32,920 nt of DNA, from positions 1 through 32,920 of the forward strand of contig DAOTYH010000021.1 in assembly GCA_034435015.1 (NCBI GenBank), given 5' to 3'. This document shows positions 23,377 to 32,536 of the stretch, in pieces. A model generated the notes under the pieces. That model did no database searches. It was not told where the DNA came from and saw only the letters and a list, made by a program, of their open reading frames with translations. Within the stretch, counting starts at the first letter, position 1, and each line of letters opens with the position of its first letter. The DNA is from DAOTYH01 sp034435015 (GTDB lineage Bacteria; Chloroflexota; Anaerolineae; Aggregatilineales; UBA3940). Position numbers and translations under genes: made by a program.

Positions 23377-24975
23377 ATGGCTGAAGCTGAAACAGTCCTT
23401 GGAGGGAAAGGGATAGACATCACCGCAGAGCGGCGTAAGCTCAAACGAGAGCTGACACTGCTTCCGCTGTTCGGGCTGATCTACTTCACTGTTTGCGGCG
23501 GCTCTTTCGGGGCAGAGCCAATGGTTGGCTGGTCAGGGCCGGGAATGGCATTGCTCTTGTTTGTCCTGACGCCGCTGGTCTTCAGCATCCCCAATATGCT
23601 GATGGTGCGTGAAATGAACTCCATGATGCCGGTGGAAGGAGGCTACTACCACTGGATCAAGCAGGCCTTCGGGCGCTTTCCGGCCTTCATGGGCGGCTGG
23701 ATGAACTGGGTGGTCGCGTGGGTGGACGTATCAATCTATCCGGTGCTGGCGGCCTACTATCTGGGGTACTTTATTCCTGCGTTGCGTCAAGGGGCTACCA
23801 TAGGGGGAGTGTTCCTTTCCAGCGGGTTACTGTCGTGGTTGCTGGCAGTGGTGCTGATCTGGGGTATCTCCCTGTTGCAGATACGAGGTGCAAGGCTGGC
23901 CGGCCTGACCACGAACTGGCTGGGGGTGGTTATGTTGCTCCCATTGGCCTTCATGGCCATCATGGGCATCTATCAGTGGATACGCGGTGGCGTTACGGTG
24001 GCTCTGCCCTTCCTGCCGCCGGGTGAAAGCCTGCTTGGCGCTCTGAGCACCGGCTTGTTTGTTGCCATGTGGAACTTCATGGGCTGGGAACTGCCTACCG
24101 CCGCTGGAGACGAAATAGTTAATCCTAAGAGAACTTATCCGCTGGCTATGGTGCTGGTGCTGTTCGCGGCCATTGCTACCTATGCCCTGCCGACCATTGG
24201 CGGTCTGTACGGCGGCGCGGGCGATGACGGCAAGTATCAGCTCTGGGGAATCGAGGAATACGAGAGCGGCGAGGGCATCGGCCCGGTTCTGGAGGATTAC
24301 GGCATCACCGAGGAACAGATTAACCGCTGGGGCGTTGATCCATCCAGCTCAGTCGGGTGGGAGTTTCCCGATATAGCTCATGCCATCGGAGAGCGGATCG
24401 CAGGCCCTAATAGTTTCCTTGCCCGCTTCATGGGAATTACGGTGACAGCCTCGGCTGTCCTGAGCATGATCGGGTTGTTCATCGGAAACAGCCTCGGCGG
24501 CTCACGTGTGCCATTTGCTATGGCGGCTGATGGTATGATGCCCAGGTGGTTGGTGAAGGTGCATTCCAAATATGGCACGCCATGGGTGGCAATCGTCATC
24601 TGCGGGGTGATCTTCAGCATCTTCTCACTGCAAGCCTTTGCGGCTCTGGTTGTGATTGATGTCTTCCTCAATGCGATTGTTCTGATGGTTGAGTTCTTTG
24701 CATTGTGGAAGTTACGTTTCACCCATCCGCACCTACCGCGCGAGAAGGTTCCAGGCGGCTGGGTAGGGCTGGTGCTGATCACTTTGGCTCCTGCCGCCAT
24801 CATCACTTTGGCGGTTGTCAGCCAGATAGCGGAGGAAGGCTGGGAGTCAATCGGACTGGCTCTAGGGGCGATGGCAATCGGTGCTATCCTGTACTTCCCG
24901 ATCCTCAAGTGGGTCAAGCCGGGAGTGCCAGACATCAACCCATTTGAGCCGGTGACCGAGTCGGCTGATGATTGA
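23377..24975 (+). CDS. APC-family amino-acid permease
   Basis: A 532-residue multi-pass transporter with about 12 hydrophobic helices. The start has a good AAAGGAG site 7 bp upstream. Early motifs LPLFGLIYFTVCGGSFGAEP and VEGGYYHWIKQAFGRFPAFM are typical of the amino acid-polyamine-organocation superfamily (unwound helix 1 and the loop after helix 2). MWNFMGWELPTAAGDEIVNPKRTYP matches the conserved helix 6 and loop region. A hydrophilic insertion (about 290-335, with DYGITEEQINRWG) between helices is unusual in length. Given its neighbours it probably imports the amino acid processed by the downstream enzymes; the substrate is unknown. Confidence 0.9.
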   Translation: MAEAETVLGGKGIDITAERRKLKRELTLLPLFGLIYFTVCGGSFGAEPMVGWSGPGMALLLFVLTPLVFSIPNMLMVREMNSMMPVEGGYYHWIKQAFGRFPAFMGGWMNWVVAWVDVSIYPVLAAYYLGYFIPALRQGATIGGVFLSSGLLSWLLAVVLIWGISLLQIRGARLAGLTTNWLGVVMLLPLAFMAIMGIYQWIRGGVTVALPFLPPGESLLGALSTGLFVAMWNFMGWELPTAAGDEIVNPKRTYPLAMVLVLFAAIATYALPTIGGLYGGAGDDGKYQLWGIEEYESGEGIGPVLEDYGITEEQINRWGVDPSSSVGWEFPDIAHAIGERIAGPNSFLARFMGITVTASAVLSMIGLFIGNSLGGSRVPFAMAADGMMPRWLVKVHSKYGTPWVAIVICGVIFSIFSLQAFAALVVIDVFLNAIVLMVEFFALWKLRFTHPHLPREKVPGGWVGLVLITLAPAAIITLAVVSQIAEEGWESIGLALGAMAIGAILYFPILKWVKPGVPDINPFEPVTESADD

Positions 24976-25057
24976 CAGTCTCTGCTCAAAGTCTAGGTCT
25001 AGCGCAGTAGGCTGTTGAAGAATCTATATTTCCCTTTTGCTCAAGGAGTATGTTGTC

Positions 25058-26263
25058 ATGAAGGTATTGCTCGTCGGTGTAGGGGGCGTAGGTGAGGCTA
25101 TTGCAGTTGTAGCCAAAGATCGCCCTTGGCTGGAAAAGATGGTTCTGTCGGACATTAACCTCAAACGTGTCAAAGAGGTGCAGGAGAAGCTGGGTTCGCC
25201 TGAGAAGTTCCCAGCCGAGCAGATTGATGCCAGCAACAAACAGCAGATCATTGAGCTGGCCAAGAAGTATCAGGTAGACCTGATCATGAACGCTGTTGAT
25301 CCAGTGTTCAACGAGACCATATTCGACGCGGCTTATGAATATGGTTGCACTTACATGGATATGGCTATGACGCTGTCTAGGCCGCATCCTGCCAATCCAT
25401 TCAAAGAGTGCGGTGTCAAGCTGGGTGACTATCAGTTCGAACGCTCTGCTGATTGGGAGAAGAAGGGACTGCTAGCCATCGTCGGGATGGGCGTCGAGCC
25501 GGGCACCGCGGATGTGTTTGCACGCTATGCTGAGAAACACCTCTTTGATGAGATCGAGGAGATCGGCATCCGCGATGGGGCTAACCTTGTAGTGCATGGC
25601 TACGACTTTGCTCCCAACTTCTCGATCTGGACAACGATTGAGGAATGCCTCAACCCGCCTGTTATCTGGGAAGAGGGGAAAGGCTGGTTCACTACCGAGC
25701 CGTTCTCTGAGAAAGAGGTGTTCGAGTTCCCAGAGGGCATTGGCAAGGTTGAGTGCGTGAATGTCGAGCATGAGGAGGTCCTGCTGATCCCGCGCGTGAT
25801 CAAGTGCAAGCGGGTGACGTTCAAATATGGCCTTGGCGATGAGTTTATCAACGTCCTCAAGACGCTCAAGATGCTGGGTCTTGACAACAAAGACCCGATT
25901 GATGTCAAAGGGGTGAAGGTAGCACCCCGTGATGTCGTGGCCGCCTGCCTCCCTGACCCAGCCTATCTGGGCGACAAGATGAGTGGTAAGACCTGTGCTG
26001 GGACATGGGTAAAAGGTATCAAGGACGGCAAGCCTCGTCAGGTCTATATCTATCAGGTGGCCGATAACGAGGAATGCATGAAGAAATACGGTGTACAGGC
26101 TGTAGTCTGGCAGACCGCCGTCGGGCCGGTGATCACGATGGAACTGCTGGCTACCGGCGTGTGGAAAGGTAAGGGGGTACTAGGTCCTGAATCCTTTGAC
26201 CCTGATCCATTCATGGAACTAATGCCCAAGTTCGACTTCCCTTACGGAATCAAGGAAATGTAG
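25058..26263 (+). CDS. Saccharopine dehydrogenase-like oxidoreductase
   Basis: A 401-residue protein starting at the ATG at 25058, which has AAGGAG 9 bp upstream. The N-terminal Rossmann motif MKVLLVGVGGVGEAIAVVA (Gly7, Gly9, Gly12) binds NAD(P). NAVDPVFNETIFDAAYEYGC and GMGVEPGTADVFARYA match the saccharopine dehydrogenase/carboxynorspermidine synthase family. Those enzymes make or break a secondary amine between an amino acid and a keto acid or aldehyde. In this cluster it may act on a lysine- or ornithine-like intermediate, in either direction. It is followed at 66 bp by the MoaD-like gene, across a hairpin. Confidence 0.85.
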   Translation: MKVLLVGVGGVGEAIAVVAKDRPWLEKMVLSDINLKRVKEVQEKLGSPEKFPAEQIDASNKQQIIELAKKYQVDLIMNAVDPVFNETIFDAAYEYGCTYMDMAMTLSRPHPANPFKECGVKLGDYQFERSADWEKKGLLAIVGMGVEPGTADVFARYAEKHLFDEIEEIGIRDGANLVVHGYDFAPNFSIWTTIEECLNPPVIWEEGKGWFTTEPFSEKEVFEFPEGIGKVECVNVEHEEVLLIPRVIKCKRVTFKYGLGDEFINVLKTLKMLGLDNKDPIDVKGVKVAPRDVVAACLPDPAYLGDKMSGKTCAGTWVKGIKDGKPRQVYIYQVADNEECMKKYGVQAVVWQTAVGPVITMELLATGVWKGKGVLGPESFDPDPFMELMPKFDFPYGIKEM

Positions 26264-26271
26264 ATGAGAGC

Positions 26272-26307
26272 GGGCAGGGAGCGGGCCGTGTGGCGTACTC
26301 CCTGCCC
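26272..26307 (+). other. Intergenic hairpin before MoaD-like gene
   Basis: A perfect 10-bp inverted repeat (26272-26281 with 26298-26307; GGGCAGGGAG and its complement) with a 16-base loop. No T-run follows, so it is more likely an RNA-processing or stability element than a terminator. Confidence 0.6.
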
Positions 26308-26329
26308 CCTGCAACTCTGAAATCAAGTT

Positions 26330-26563
26330 ATGCGAGTTCACATTCGACTACATGGGATTCTGCGTGAGCGGTTGCCTGCTGAAGCACGCGGCAAAGTGGA
26401 CTTGGAATTGCAGGAGGGAGCCAGACTTGCCGATGTGCTGATTGTTCTCGGAATTGAAACGCATTTCCGTGTAGCCCGCAACGGTACGGTCATCGAAGAC
26501 CTCTCTGAGTTATTATCTGACGGCGATCAGGTCGATGTGTTCCGGCCAGCGGCGGGTGGGTAG
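26330..26563 (+). CDS. MoaD/ThiS-like ubiquitin-fold sulfur carrier
   Basis: A 77-residue beta-grasp protein ending in the diagnostic Gly-Gly (FRPAAGG), the site of adenylation and thiocarboxylate formation in MoaD and ThiS. Segments VHIRLHGILRERLP and LSDGDQVDVFRPAAGG match the family. It stops 21 bp before the aldehyde ferredoxin oxidoreductase gene, a common pairing; the carrier presumably supplies sulfur for the pyranopterin that holds tungsten or molybdenum. No MoaE-like gene is in the window. Confidence 0.88.
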   Translation: MRVHIRLHGILRERLPAEARGKVDLELQEGARLADVLIVLGIETHFRVARNGTVIEDLSELLSDGDQVDVFRPAAGG

Positions 26564-26584
26564 AGAAGAAAGTAGGAGGTTACT

Positions 26585-28489
26585 ATGGCGCATGGCTTTC
26601 ACGGCAAGATTCTTCACGTTGATCTTACCAACGGGCAAATAGAGATCGAAGAGCCGCCAGAGTCCTTTTACCGCTTTTACATGGGTGGCAGTGCACTGGG
26701 CATGTACTATGTGCTTAAACATACTCCTCCCCATGCTGATCCGCTTGGGCCGGAGAATACGCTAGTGCTGGCACTCAGTGTGCTGACGGGTACGCCTATT
26801 TCCGGTCAAAGTCGGATGACTGCTGTGGCGAAGTCGCCCTCTTCGGAGGCGATTGGCGACTCGCAGTGTGGAGGCTTCTGGCCGGCTGAGCTGAAATTTG
26901 CCGGCTTTGATGCTATCGTGTTGCGCGGTCGAGCGCCCAAGCCGGTTTATCTGTGGGTGCATGATGGTCAGGCCGAACTGCGGGACGCCGCCCATTTGTG
27001 GGGGCGTATCACCGGGGAGGTACAAGCCGCCATTCACCAAGAGCTTGGAGACGACAAGATTGAGGTGCTCCAATGCGGCCCCGCCGGCGAGAAAGGGGTG
27101 CGCTTTGCCGCCCTGATCAATATGTGTAACCGTGCAAACGGGCGGACTGGCATGGGGGCTGTGATGGCCTCCAAGAATTTGAAGGCCGTAGCCGTGCGCG
27201 GCAAGGCTCGTCCTACTGTGGCGGACAGCAAGGCACTCAACAAGCTGGCGCGTTGGGGAGCCGACAACCTGGACGACTCTGGTATTGCCGGCTTAGCCCG
27301 ATTGGGTACAGCCGAGACGGTCATGCTTCAACAGCTCGACGGCGGCCTGCCAACCCGTAATTGGAGCAGCGGCGTGTTTGAAGGGGCTGAGCCAATCAGC
27401 GGCGAGGTCATGTATGATACCATCCTCAAGGAGCGTGACACCTGTTATGCCTGTACAGTGCGTTGCAAGCGGGTGGTTGAGATCACTGAAGGGCCGTATC
27501 AGGTTGACCCGCTCTACGGGGGGCCGGAATACGAGACGCTCTCAACGCTGGGCAGTTATTGCGGTGTCTCTGATCTGGCCGCTGTGTCCAAAGGGAATCA
27601 GCTTTGCGATCAGTACGGCCTAGATACCATCTCCTGTGGGGCTACGATTGCTTGGGCGATGGATTGCTTTGAGCACGGCCTGCTCACCACTCAGGACACG
27701 GGCGGCATTGAACTGCGTTTTGGCAATGCCGAAGCGATGGTTCAGATGGTGGAGCTGATCGGTAAACGTGAGGGCTTTGGCGACATTCTGGCTGAAGGCT
27801 CAGCACGGGCGGCCAAGAAGATCGGGCGCGGCACAGGGGATTTGGTAGTTGCAGTGAAGAATCAGGAATATCCAGCCCACATGCCGCAGGTCAAGCGGAG
27901 CCTCGCATTGATCTATGCTGTCAACCCATTTGGGGCTGATCATCAGTCCTCGGAGCATGATCCGGCCTATGAGCCTCCCGGCTTTGACGGTTTCAAGGAG
28001 CGGCTTGCTCAGCTTGGGCTTACCGAGGTCCAGGAGCGCTACAGCCTGACCGATGAGAAGATACGCTTCGCGCTGTTGACGGAGATCATGTACAGCGCGA
28101 TGGACACACTCAACCTGTGCCAGTTTGTCTATGGGCCGGCGTGGCAGTTATACGGCCCCGATCAAATGGTGGAGACAGTGCGATATATCACCGGCTGGGA
28201 TGTCACGCTGGAAGAGCTGATGCTGGTCGGTGAGCGTCGCTTGAACATGTTGCGGGCCTTCAACGCTCGTGAGGGATTTGGACGCGATGCCGACACCTTG
28301 CCCAAGAAGCTTACCCAGCCGCTAAAGGGCGGTCCCAGCGACGGCCTCAGCGTAACCGTAGAAGAGTTCGAGCGGGCCAAAGACGTGTACTATGCCATGT
28401 GCGGATGGGACGTGGCTACCGGCAAGCCTACACGTGATAAACTGGCCCAACTGGGCCTAGAGTGGGTCGCTGACATCATACAAGCCTAA
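26585..28489 (+). CDS. Aldehyde ferredoxin oxidoreductase
   Basis: A 634-residue AOR-family enzyme, the usual length. It oxidises aldehydes to carboxylates and reduces ferredoxin, using tungsto- or molybdo-bispyranopterin and a [4Fe-4S] cluster. The N-terminus GKILHVDLTNGQ and GDSQCGGFWPAELKFAGFDA are family signatures. The cluster ligands are visible as Cys287, Cys290, Cys294 (CYACTVRC) and Cys512 (NLCQF). The pterin-binding motif DQYGLD (342-347) is intact, and the second (DxxGLC) reads DTLNLC (507-512), with Asn for Gly. AGGAGG lies just before the ATG. It sits between the MoaD-like gene and an aminotransferase. No separate AorB-like ferredoxin subunit gene is visible. Confidence 0.93.
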   Translation: MAHGFHGKILHVDLTNGQIEIEEPPESFYRFYMGGSALGMYYVLKHTPPHADPLGPENTLVLALSVLTGTPISGQSRMTAVAKSPSSEAIGDSQCGGFWPAELKFAGFDAIVLRGRAPKPVYLWVHDGQAELRDAAHLWGRITGEVQAAIHQELGDDKIEVLQCGPAGEKGVRFAALINMCNRANGRTGMGAVMASKNLKAVAVRGKARPTVADSKALNKLARWGADNLDDSGIAGLARLGTAETVMLQQLDGGLPTRNWSSGVFEGAEPISGEVMYDTILKERDTCYACTVRCKRVVEITEGPYQVDPLYGGPEYETLSTLGSYCGVSDLAAVSKGNQLCDQYGLDTISCGATIAWAMDCFEHGLLTTQDTGGIELRFGNAEAMVQMVELIGKREGFGDILAEGSARAAKKIGRGTGDLVVAVKNQEYPAHMPQVKRSLALIYAVNPFGADHQSSEHDPAYEPPGFDGFKERLAQLGLTEVQERYSLTDEKIRFALLTEIMYSAMDTLNLCQFVYGPAWQLYGPDQMVETVRYITGWDVTLEELMLVGERRLNMLRAFNAREGFGRDADTLPKKLTQPLKGGPSDGLSVTVEEFERAKDVYYAMCGWDVATGKPTRDKLAQLGLEWVADIIQA

Positions 28490-28525
28490 ACCTTGTTGAT
28501 AGGCGCTCTTTTCCGTCTCCAGTAA

Positions 28526-28551
28526 AGGGGCAGGCCAATGTGTCTGCCCCT
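28526..28551 (+). other. Intergenic hairpin before aminotransferase
   Basis: An 8-bp inverted repeat AGGGGCAG (28526-28533) with CTGCCCCT (28544-28551) and a 10-base loop. No T-run follows. The 3' arm and flank (CTGCCCCTGC) resemble those of the hairpin at 26272-26307, which suggests a repeated processing element in this operon. Confidence 0.55.
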
Positions 28552-28576
28552 GCTCCAATCGAAGGAGATGGCTTCT

Positions 28577-29866
28577 GTGGAGAAGAATATGTCTGACAGT
28601 TTTGAATATCTTTCTCCGGTCTGGACACATCTGACGAAAATCGTAGTAGCTTCCGCAAAGGGGGCTTATATATACGATACCAGCGGAGAGGCTTACCTTG
28701 ACTTCACCTGCGGTATTGGCGTCACGAACACCGGTCATTGCCATCCAAAGGTCGTGGCCGCCATCCGTGAGCAGGCCGGGAATCTATTGCATGGGCAGGC
28801 TAATATCGTCTTTCATCAGCCTATGCTTCGGCTTGTAGAGGAACTTCGCACTGTCGTTCCCTCATCACATCTCGATACATTCTTTTTTTGCAACAGCGGA
28901 GCAGAGGCTGTAGAAGCTTCGCTCAAGCTGGCCCGTCATGCTACAGGCCGCCCGAATGTGATCGTGTTTCAGGGCGGCTTTCATGGGCGGACGGTCGGCA
29001 CGATGTCGCTCACGACTTCCAAGACGATCTACCGGACAGGCTATCAGCCGCTCATGCCGGGGGTGTTTGTTGCTCCTTACCCTCATGTGTACCGCTACGG
29101 ATGGAGCGAGGAAGAAACAACACGTTTCTGCCTCAACGAGCTTGACCTGATTCTCGGTACTCAAACTGCCCCTGCTGAAACTGCCGCTGTACTGGTCGAG
29201 CCGGTACAAGGCGAAGGGGGATACGTAGTGCCGCCGGTTGAGTTCATGAAGGGGTTGCGTGAGCTGTGCGACAGAAATGGCCTGCTCCTGATCGTGGATG
29301 AAGTACAGAGCGGGTTTGGCCGTACCGGCAAGTTCTTTGCCTGTGAGCATTTCGGCATCACCCCCGATATTATGGTGATGGCCAAAGGGATCGCTTCGGG
29401 ATTGCCGCTGGCTGGTATTGCCGCCCCCCGTGAGTTGATGGAGCGCTGGATACCCGGATCACATGGCGGCACGTATGGGGGGAATGCTGTAGCCTGTGCG
29501 GCCGCAGTGGCCACCATACAAGTTTTGAGGGACGAGGGCTTGGTTGAAAATGCCGCCAAAATGGGGGATTACCTGATCAAGGGGTTGCGTGATCTCCAAG
29601 CCCGCTACCCTATCATCGGCGACGTGCGCGGTCTAGGGCTGATGATCGCAACTGAGTTTGACAAGAATGCTGAGCATCACGGCAAAGATATGGCCGTCGA
29701 AGCCCAGAAGCTTTGCCTGGAAGAGCATCTGCTTCTACTGACCTGTGGGATGTACGGCAATGTGATCCGCTGGATACCGCCGCTGATGGTCAGCAGAGAA
29801 CAAATAGACAGGGCGTTGGATATTTTCGAACACGCCCTGCAACGGATAGGCAAACAGCCAAGCTGA
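28577..29866 (+). CDS. Class III PLP-dependent aminotransferase
   Basis: An aminotransferase of about 430 residues. The start is uncertain: GTG 28577 has AAGGAG at 9 bp, and ATG 28589 has GGAG at 6 bp. Class III signatures are clear: FFCNSGAEAVEASLKLARHA (cofactor phosphate region), GGFHGRTVGTMSLT, LLIVDEVQSGFGRTGKFFA (Asp contacting the PLP nitrogen) and the PLP-binding Lys270 in VMAKGIASGLPLAGI. The family transfers omega- or alpha-amino groups (GABA, ornithine, lysine, beta-alanine) to 2-oxo acids. Paired with an aldehyde oxidoreductase, it may make the semialdehyde that the AOR oxidises. Substrate not determinable. Confidence 0.9.
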   Translation: MEKNMSDSFEYLSPVWTHLTKIVVASAKGAYIYDTSGEAYLDFTCGIGVTNTGHCHPKVVAAIREQAGNLLHGQANIVFHQPMLRLVEELRTVVPSSHLDTFFFCNSGAEAVEASLKLARHATGRPNVIVFQGGFHGRTVGTMSLTTSKTIYRTGYQPLMPGVFVAPYPHVYRYGWSEEETTRFCLNELDLILGTQTAPAETAAVLVEPVQGEGGYVVPPVEFMKGLRELCDRNGLLLIVDEVQSGFGRTGKFFACEHFGITPDIMVMAKGIASGLPLAGIAAPRELMERWIPGSHGGTYGGNAVACAAAVATIQVLRDEGLVENAAKMGDYLIKGLRDLQARYPIIGDVRGLGLMIATEFDKNAEHHGKDMAVEAQKLCLEEHLLLLTCGMYGNVIRWIPPLMVSREQIDRALDIFEHALQRIGKQPS

Positions 29867-29875
29867 AAGTATGAG

Positions 29876-29902
29876 TAAAACAGGGGGCCGCAAGCCCCCT
29901 GT
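29876..29902 (-). terminator. Terminator of rho
   Basis: A 9-bp stem (29880-29888 with 29894-29902) and 5-base loop; read on the minus strand the hairpin is followed by TTTT. It lies just past the rho stop at 29917. On the plus strand no T-run follows, so it would be weaker for the convergent aminotransferase gene. Confidence 0.82.
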
Positions 29903-29916
29903 CATCTCCATTCTGG

Positions 29917-31197
29917 TCAATTTTCTGTCAGCATATCCAAGAATTCTTCATTGGTCTCTGTGCGGCGAAGCTGATCAATCACCGCCTCCATGGCCGCCAC
30001 AATATCCATCCCTGCGCCATTGGGCGGAGGCGACATCATCTGCCCCAGCATTCGCCGCATCAGCCATACCCGCTGGAGAATATCGGGGCCAAGCAGGAGT
30101 TCCTCGCGGCGTGTGCTTGAACGCTCAACATCAAAAGCGGGGAAGATGCGGCGCTCTTGCAATTTACGGGAGAGCTGTAACTCCATGTTGCCGGTTCCCT
30201 TGAACTCCTCGTAGATGACATCGTCCATGCGGGAGCCAGTATCTACGAGGCAGGTAGCGATAATGGTCAGGGAGCCGCCCTCTTCGATGTTTCGAGCCGC
30301 CCCAAAGAAACGCTTGGGCGGGTAGAGGGCGCTGGGGTCGAGGCCGCCCGACAACGTGCGCCCGCTGGGCGGCACAACAAGGTTGTAGGCGCGGGCCAAG
30401 CGGGTGATGCTGTCCATCAAGATCACCACGTCTTTCTTGCTCTCAACCAGCCGCTTGGCTCGTTCCAGTGCCATCTCGCTGACTCGTACCTGATTCACCC
30501 ATGTTTCGTCGAAGGTAGAAGCGATTACCTCCGCCTCTACTGAACGATCCATGTCGGTAACTTCCTCAGGGCGTTCGCCGATCAGCAACACCATGAGGTG
30601 AACATCCGGGTAATTCTGGCTGATGGCATTGGCAATCTCTTTGAGGACGGTGGTCTTGCCGGCTTTAGGCGGAGAGACGATCAGGCCGCGTTGCCCGCGT
30701 CCGATTGGCGCGATCAGGTTGATCAGACGGGTCGAGAGGATGTGAGGACTTGTCTCAAGGTCAAAGCGCCGTTCTGGGAAGATAGGGGTCAACTGCTCGA
30801 AATGGGGGCGTTGTTTAGCCTGTTCAGGGTCTAGTCCGTTGACAGCCTCAACACGCAGTAAGCCGTAGTATTTCTCCGTATCTTTGGGGGGGCGCACCTG
30901 GCCGATGACCATGTCTCCTGTGCGCAGATCGAAGCGCTTAATTTGTGTCTGGCTGACGTAAATGTCGTCTGGGCCGGGCAAGTAATGATCGGAGCGCAAA
31001 AAACCAATCCCATCCTCGATGATTTCTAATACACCCCCTCGCAACTCAAGACCCTGTTGTTCGGCCTTGTGATGGAGCAGAGACAGGATTAACTCCTGTT
31101 TCTTCTTCCGGCTGAATCCCACGATCCCGGCATCACGAGCCAAGTCGCGCAATTGAGACAGCGTCATGGCTTCCAAATCTACAATATTCATGGTCAT
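29917..31197 (-). CDS. rho: Transcription termination factor Rho
   Basis: A full-length 426-residue Rho, the ring-shaped RNA-dependent ATPase that ends transcription. Domains in order: Rho_N helical segment (about 8-45, LEAMTLSQLRDLARDAGI), the OB-fold RNA-binding domain (about 52-120, including GFLRSDHYLPGPDDIYVS) and the RecA-like ATPase. The P-loop is SPPKAGKTT (Lys181 in Walker A), followed by LLIGERPEEVTDM and VILMDSITRLARAYN (Walker B) and the Q-loop region SGRTLSGGLDP. No N-terminal insertion is present. AGGA precedes the ATG. It is a monocistronic gene with its own terminator. Confidence 0.97.
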   Translation of the reverse strand: MTMNIVDLEAMTLSQLRDLARDAGIVGFSRKKKQELILSLLHHKAEQQGLELRGGVLEIIEDGIGFLRSDHYLPGPDDIYVSQTQIKRFDLRTGDMVIGQVRPPKDTEKYYGLLRVEAVNGLDPEQAKQRPHFEQLTPIFPERRFDLETSPHILSTRLINLIAPIGRGQRGLIVSPPKAGKTTVLKEIANAISQNYPDVHLMVLLIGERPEEVTDMDRSVEAEVIASTFDETWVNQVRVSEMALERAKRLVESKKDVVILMDSITRLARAYNLVVPPSGRTLSGGLDPSALYPPKRFFGAARNIEEGGSLTIIATCLVDTGSRMDDVIYEEFKGTGNMELQLSRKLQERRIFPAFDVERSSTRREELLLGPDILQRVWLMRRMLGQMMSPPPNGAGMDIVAAMEAVIDQLRRTETNEEFLDMLTEN

Positions 31198-31250
31198 ATC
31201 ATCCTACAGGGTATAAGCTTATAAATACAACCATTCAATCGCGACTGCGA

Positions 31251-32216
31251 CTAGAAATCCCGGCTTGCCAAGTCTAGAGCAGTTACCTCTTCCTCTGTCA
31301 AGGACCAATTCAGCGCCCCGGCGTTTTCGCGGGCTTGATGAGAATTTTTGGCGCCGGGGATCGGTACAGTCCCCTTGCAGATCGTCCAGTTTAGCGCGAC
31401 TTGGGCTGGCGTCTTGCCCCCGTGTCCTTCTCCGATCTCGCGAAGCAAACCAATAAGAGGCTGGATACGGGACAGAAGTGCTGAGCTATACCGTCGGCCC
31501 CGTAACCCCGGCGGAGGATTCTGCGGTGTGTACTTGCCGCTCAGCAGTCCCTGAGCAAGCGGGCTGTACGCGATCAGCGTCACTCCCAGTTTGCGGCACT
31601 CATCGAGCAGGCCGGACCGCTCCGGTCCGCGCTGGAGCAGGCTGTACTCAACTTGGTTAGACGCCAGAGGAATACCGCGTTCAGCAAGCGCCGCATAGGC
31701 GCGTTGCATCAATGCCTTTCCGTAATTTGAAACACCCACCGAGCGCACCAGCCCCGCCTCAACTGCATCTGCCAAACCTGCCATGTAGGTCTCGACCTTT
31801 ACCAGTGGCATGGGCCAGTGAATCTGATAAAGACCAACTTGAGACAGGCCCAGCCGGTCAAGGCTGGCACGTAAAGCCTTGAGCACTGCCTGCCGCGTCA
31901 GCCGCCATGGGAATGGGAAGAATTTGGTAGCTACCACGACAGGGCTTCCTGATGCACGCACAAAACTACCCAGCAGTTGCTCTGAGCGGCCTTGTCCATA
32001 TACCTCGGCTGTATCGAAGAAGTTAATGCCTGCTTCTAGGCTGGCCTGAAAAGCGGATTGCAGATCGGCCTCAGAGTAGTGGATGCCGTATCCCCAGAAG
32101 AAGCGTTCCCCCCAAGACCAGGTGCCGATTCCAAGAGGAGAGATAGACAGGCCCCCCCGGCCTAAGGGAACGGATTTCGCAGGTTCGGATGTCTTTTCTT
32201 CCATGCCATATCTCAT
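31251..32216 (-). CDS. Aldo/keto reductase
   Basis: A 321-residue AKR-superfamily NAD(P)H oxidoreductase. The catalytic tetrad is visible: Asp and Tyr in NFFDTAEVYGQG, Lys in VVATKFFP and His in LYQIHWPMP. Cofactor-binding segments SVGVSNYG, LIAYSPLAQGLLSGKY and IPGAKNSHQARENAGA follow in the usual order. The start at 32216 is weakly supported; ATG 32204 is also possible. The stop lies 53 bp upstream of rho's start on the same strand, so they may share a transcript. Substrate unknown; many members act on small aldehydes or ketones. Confidence 0.93.
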   Translation of the reverse strand: MRYGMEEKTSEPAKSVPLGRGGLSISPLGIGTWSWGERFFWGYGIHYSEADLQSAFQASLEAGINFFDTAEVYGQGRSEQLLGSFVRASGSPVVVATKFFPFPWRLTRQAVLKALRASLDRLGLSQVGLYQIHWPMPLVKVETYMAGLADAVEAGLVRSVGVSNYGKALMQRAYAALAERGIPLASNQVEYSLLQRGPERSGLLDECRKLGVTLIAYSPLAQGLLSGKYTPQNPPPGLRGRRYSSALLSRIQPLIGLLREIGEGHGGKTPAQVALNWTICKGTVPIPGAKNSHQARENAGALNWSLTEEEVTALDLASRDF

Positions 32217-32536
32217 GCTGACTGAATATTTTCCCTCAGAAGGTACTTTGGTAACTTATACTCCACTGCCCAGTTTCCATAAGAAGACAAGCTTGGACTG
32301 GTTGCTCGTTGGTTGCCTATAAGTAGTTTGAATGCCCACAGCGACTTGCTGGGCATTAGCAGGACAGGGCATCTCGGTTTGCAATGGATGGAGTTTTACT
32401 CTGGAACGCGTGCCTTGCTTATTCAGAGGCAACTTAGTTCGTTTTATAGCAAAGTTCGTGGAAATGTCAAAACTGTCTGGCTGATCTTTGAAGAGTATAG
32501 CATGCTGACCTGCGTGCGTCAATTCTGCGCAATGTG
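32217..32536. other. 320-bp stretch without a supported gene
   Basis: Short frames exist on both strands but none has a recognisable protein or ribosome-binding site. The region must hold the upstream signals of the aldo/keto reductase and the end of the insertion sequence. A bulged hairpin lies around 32333-32355 (TGCCC with GGGCA arms) without a T-run. Confidence 0.5.
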
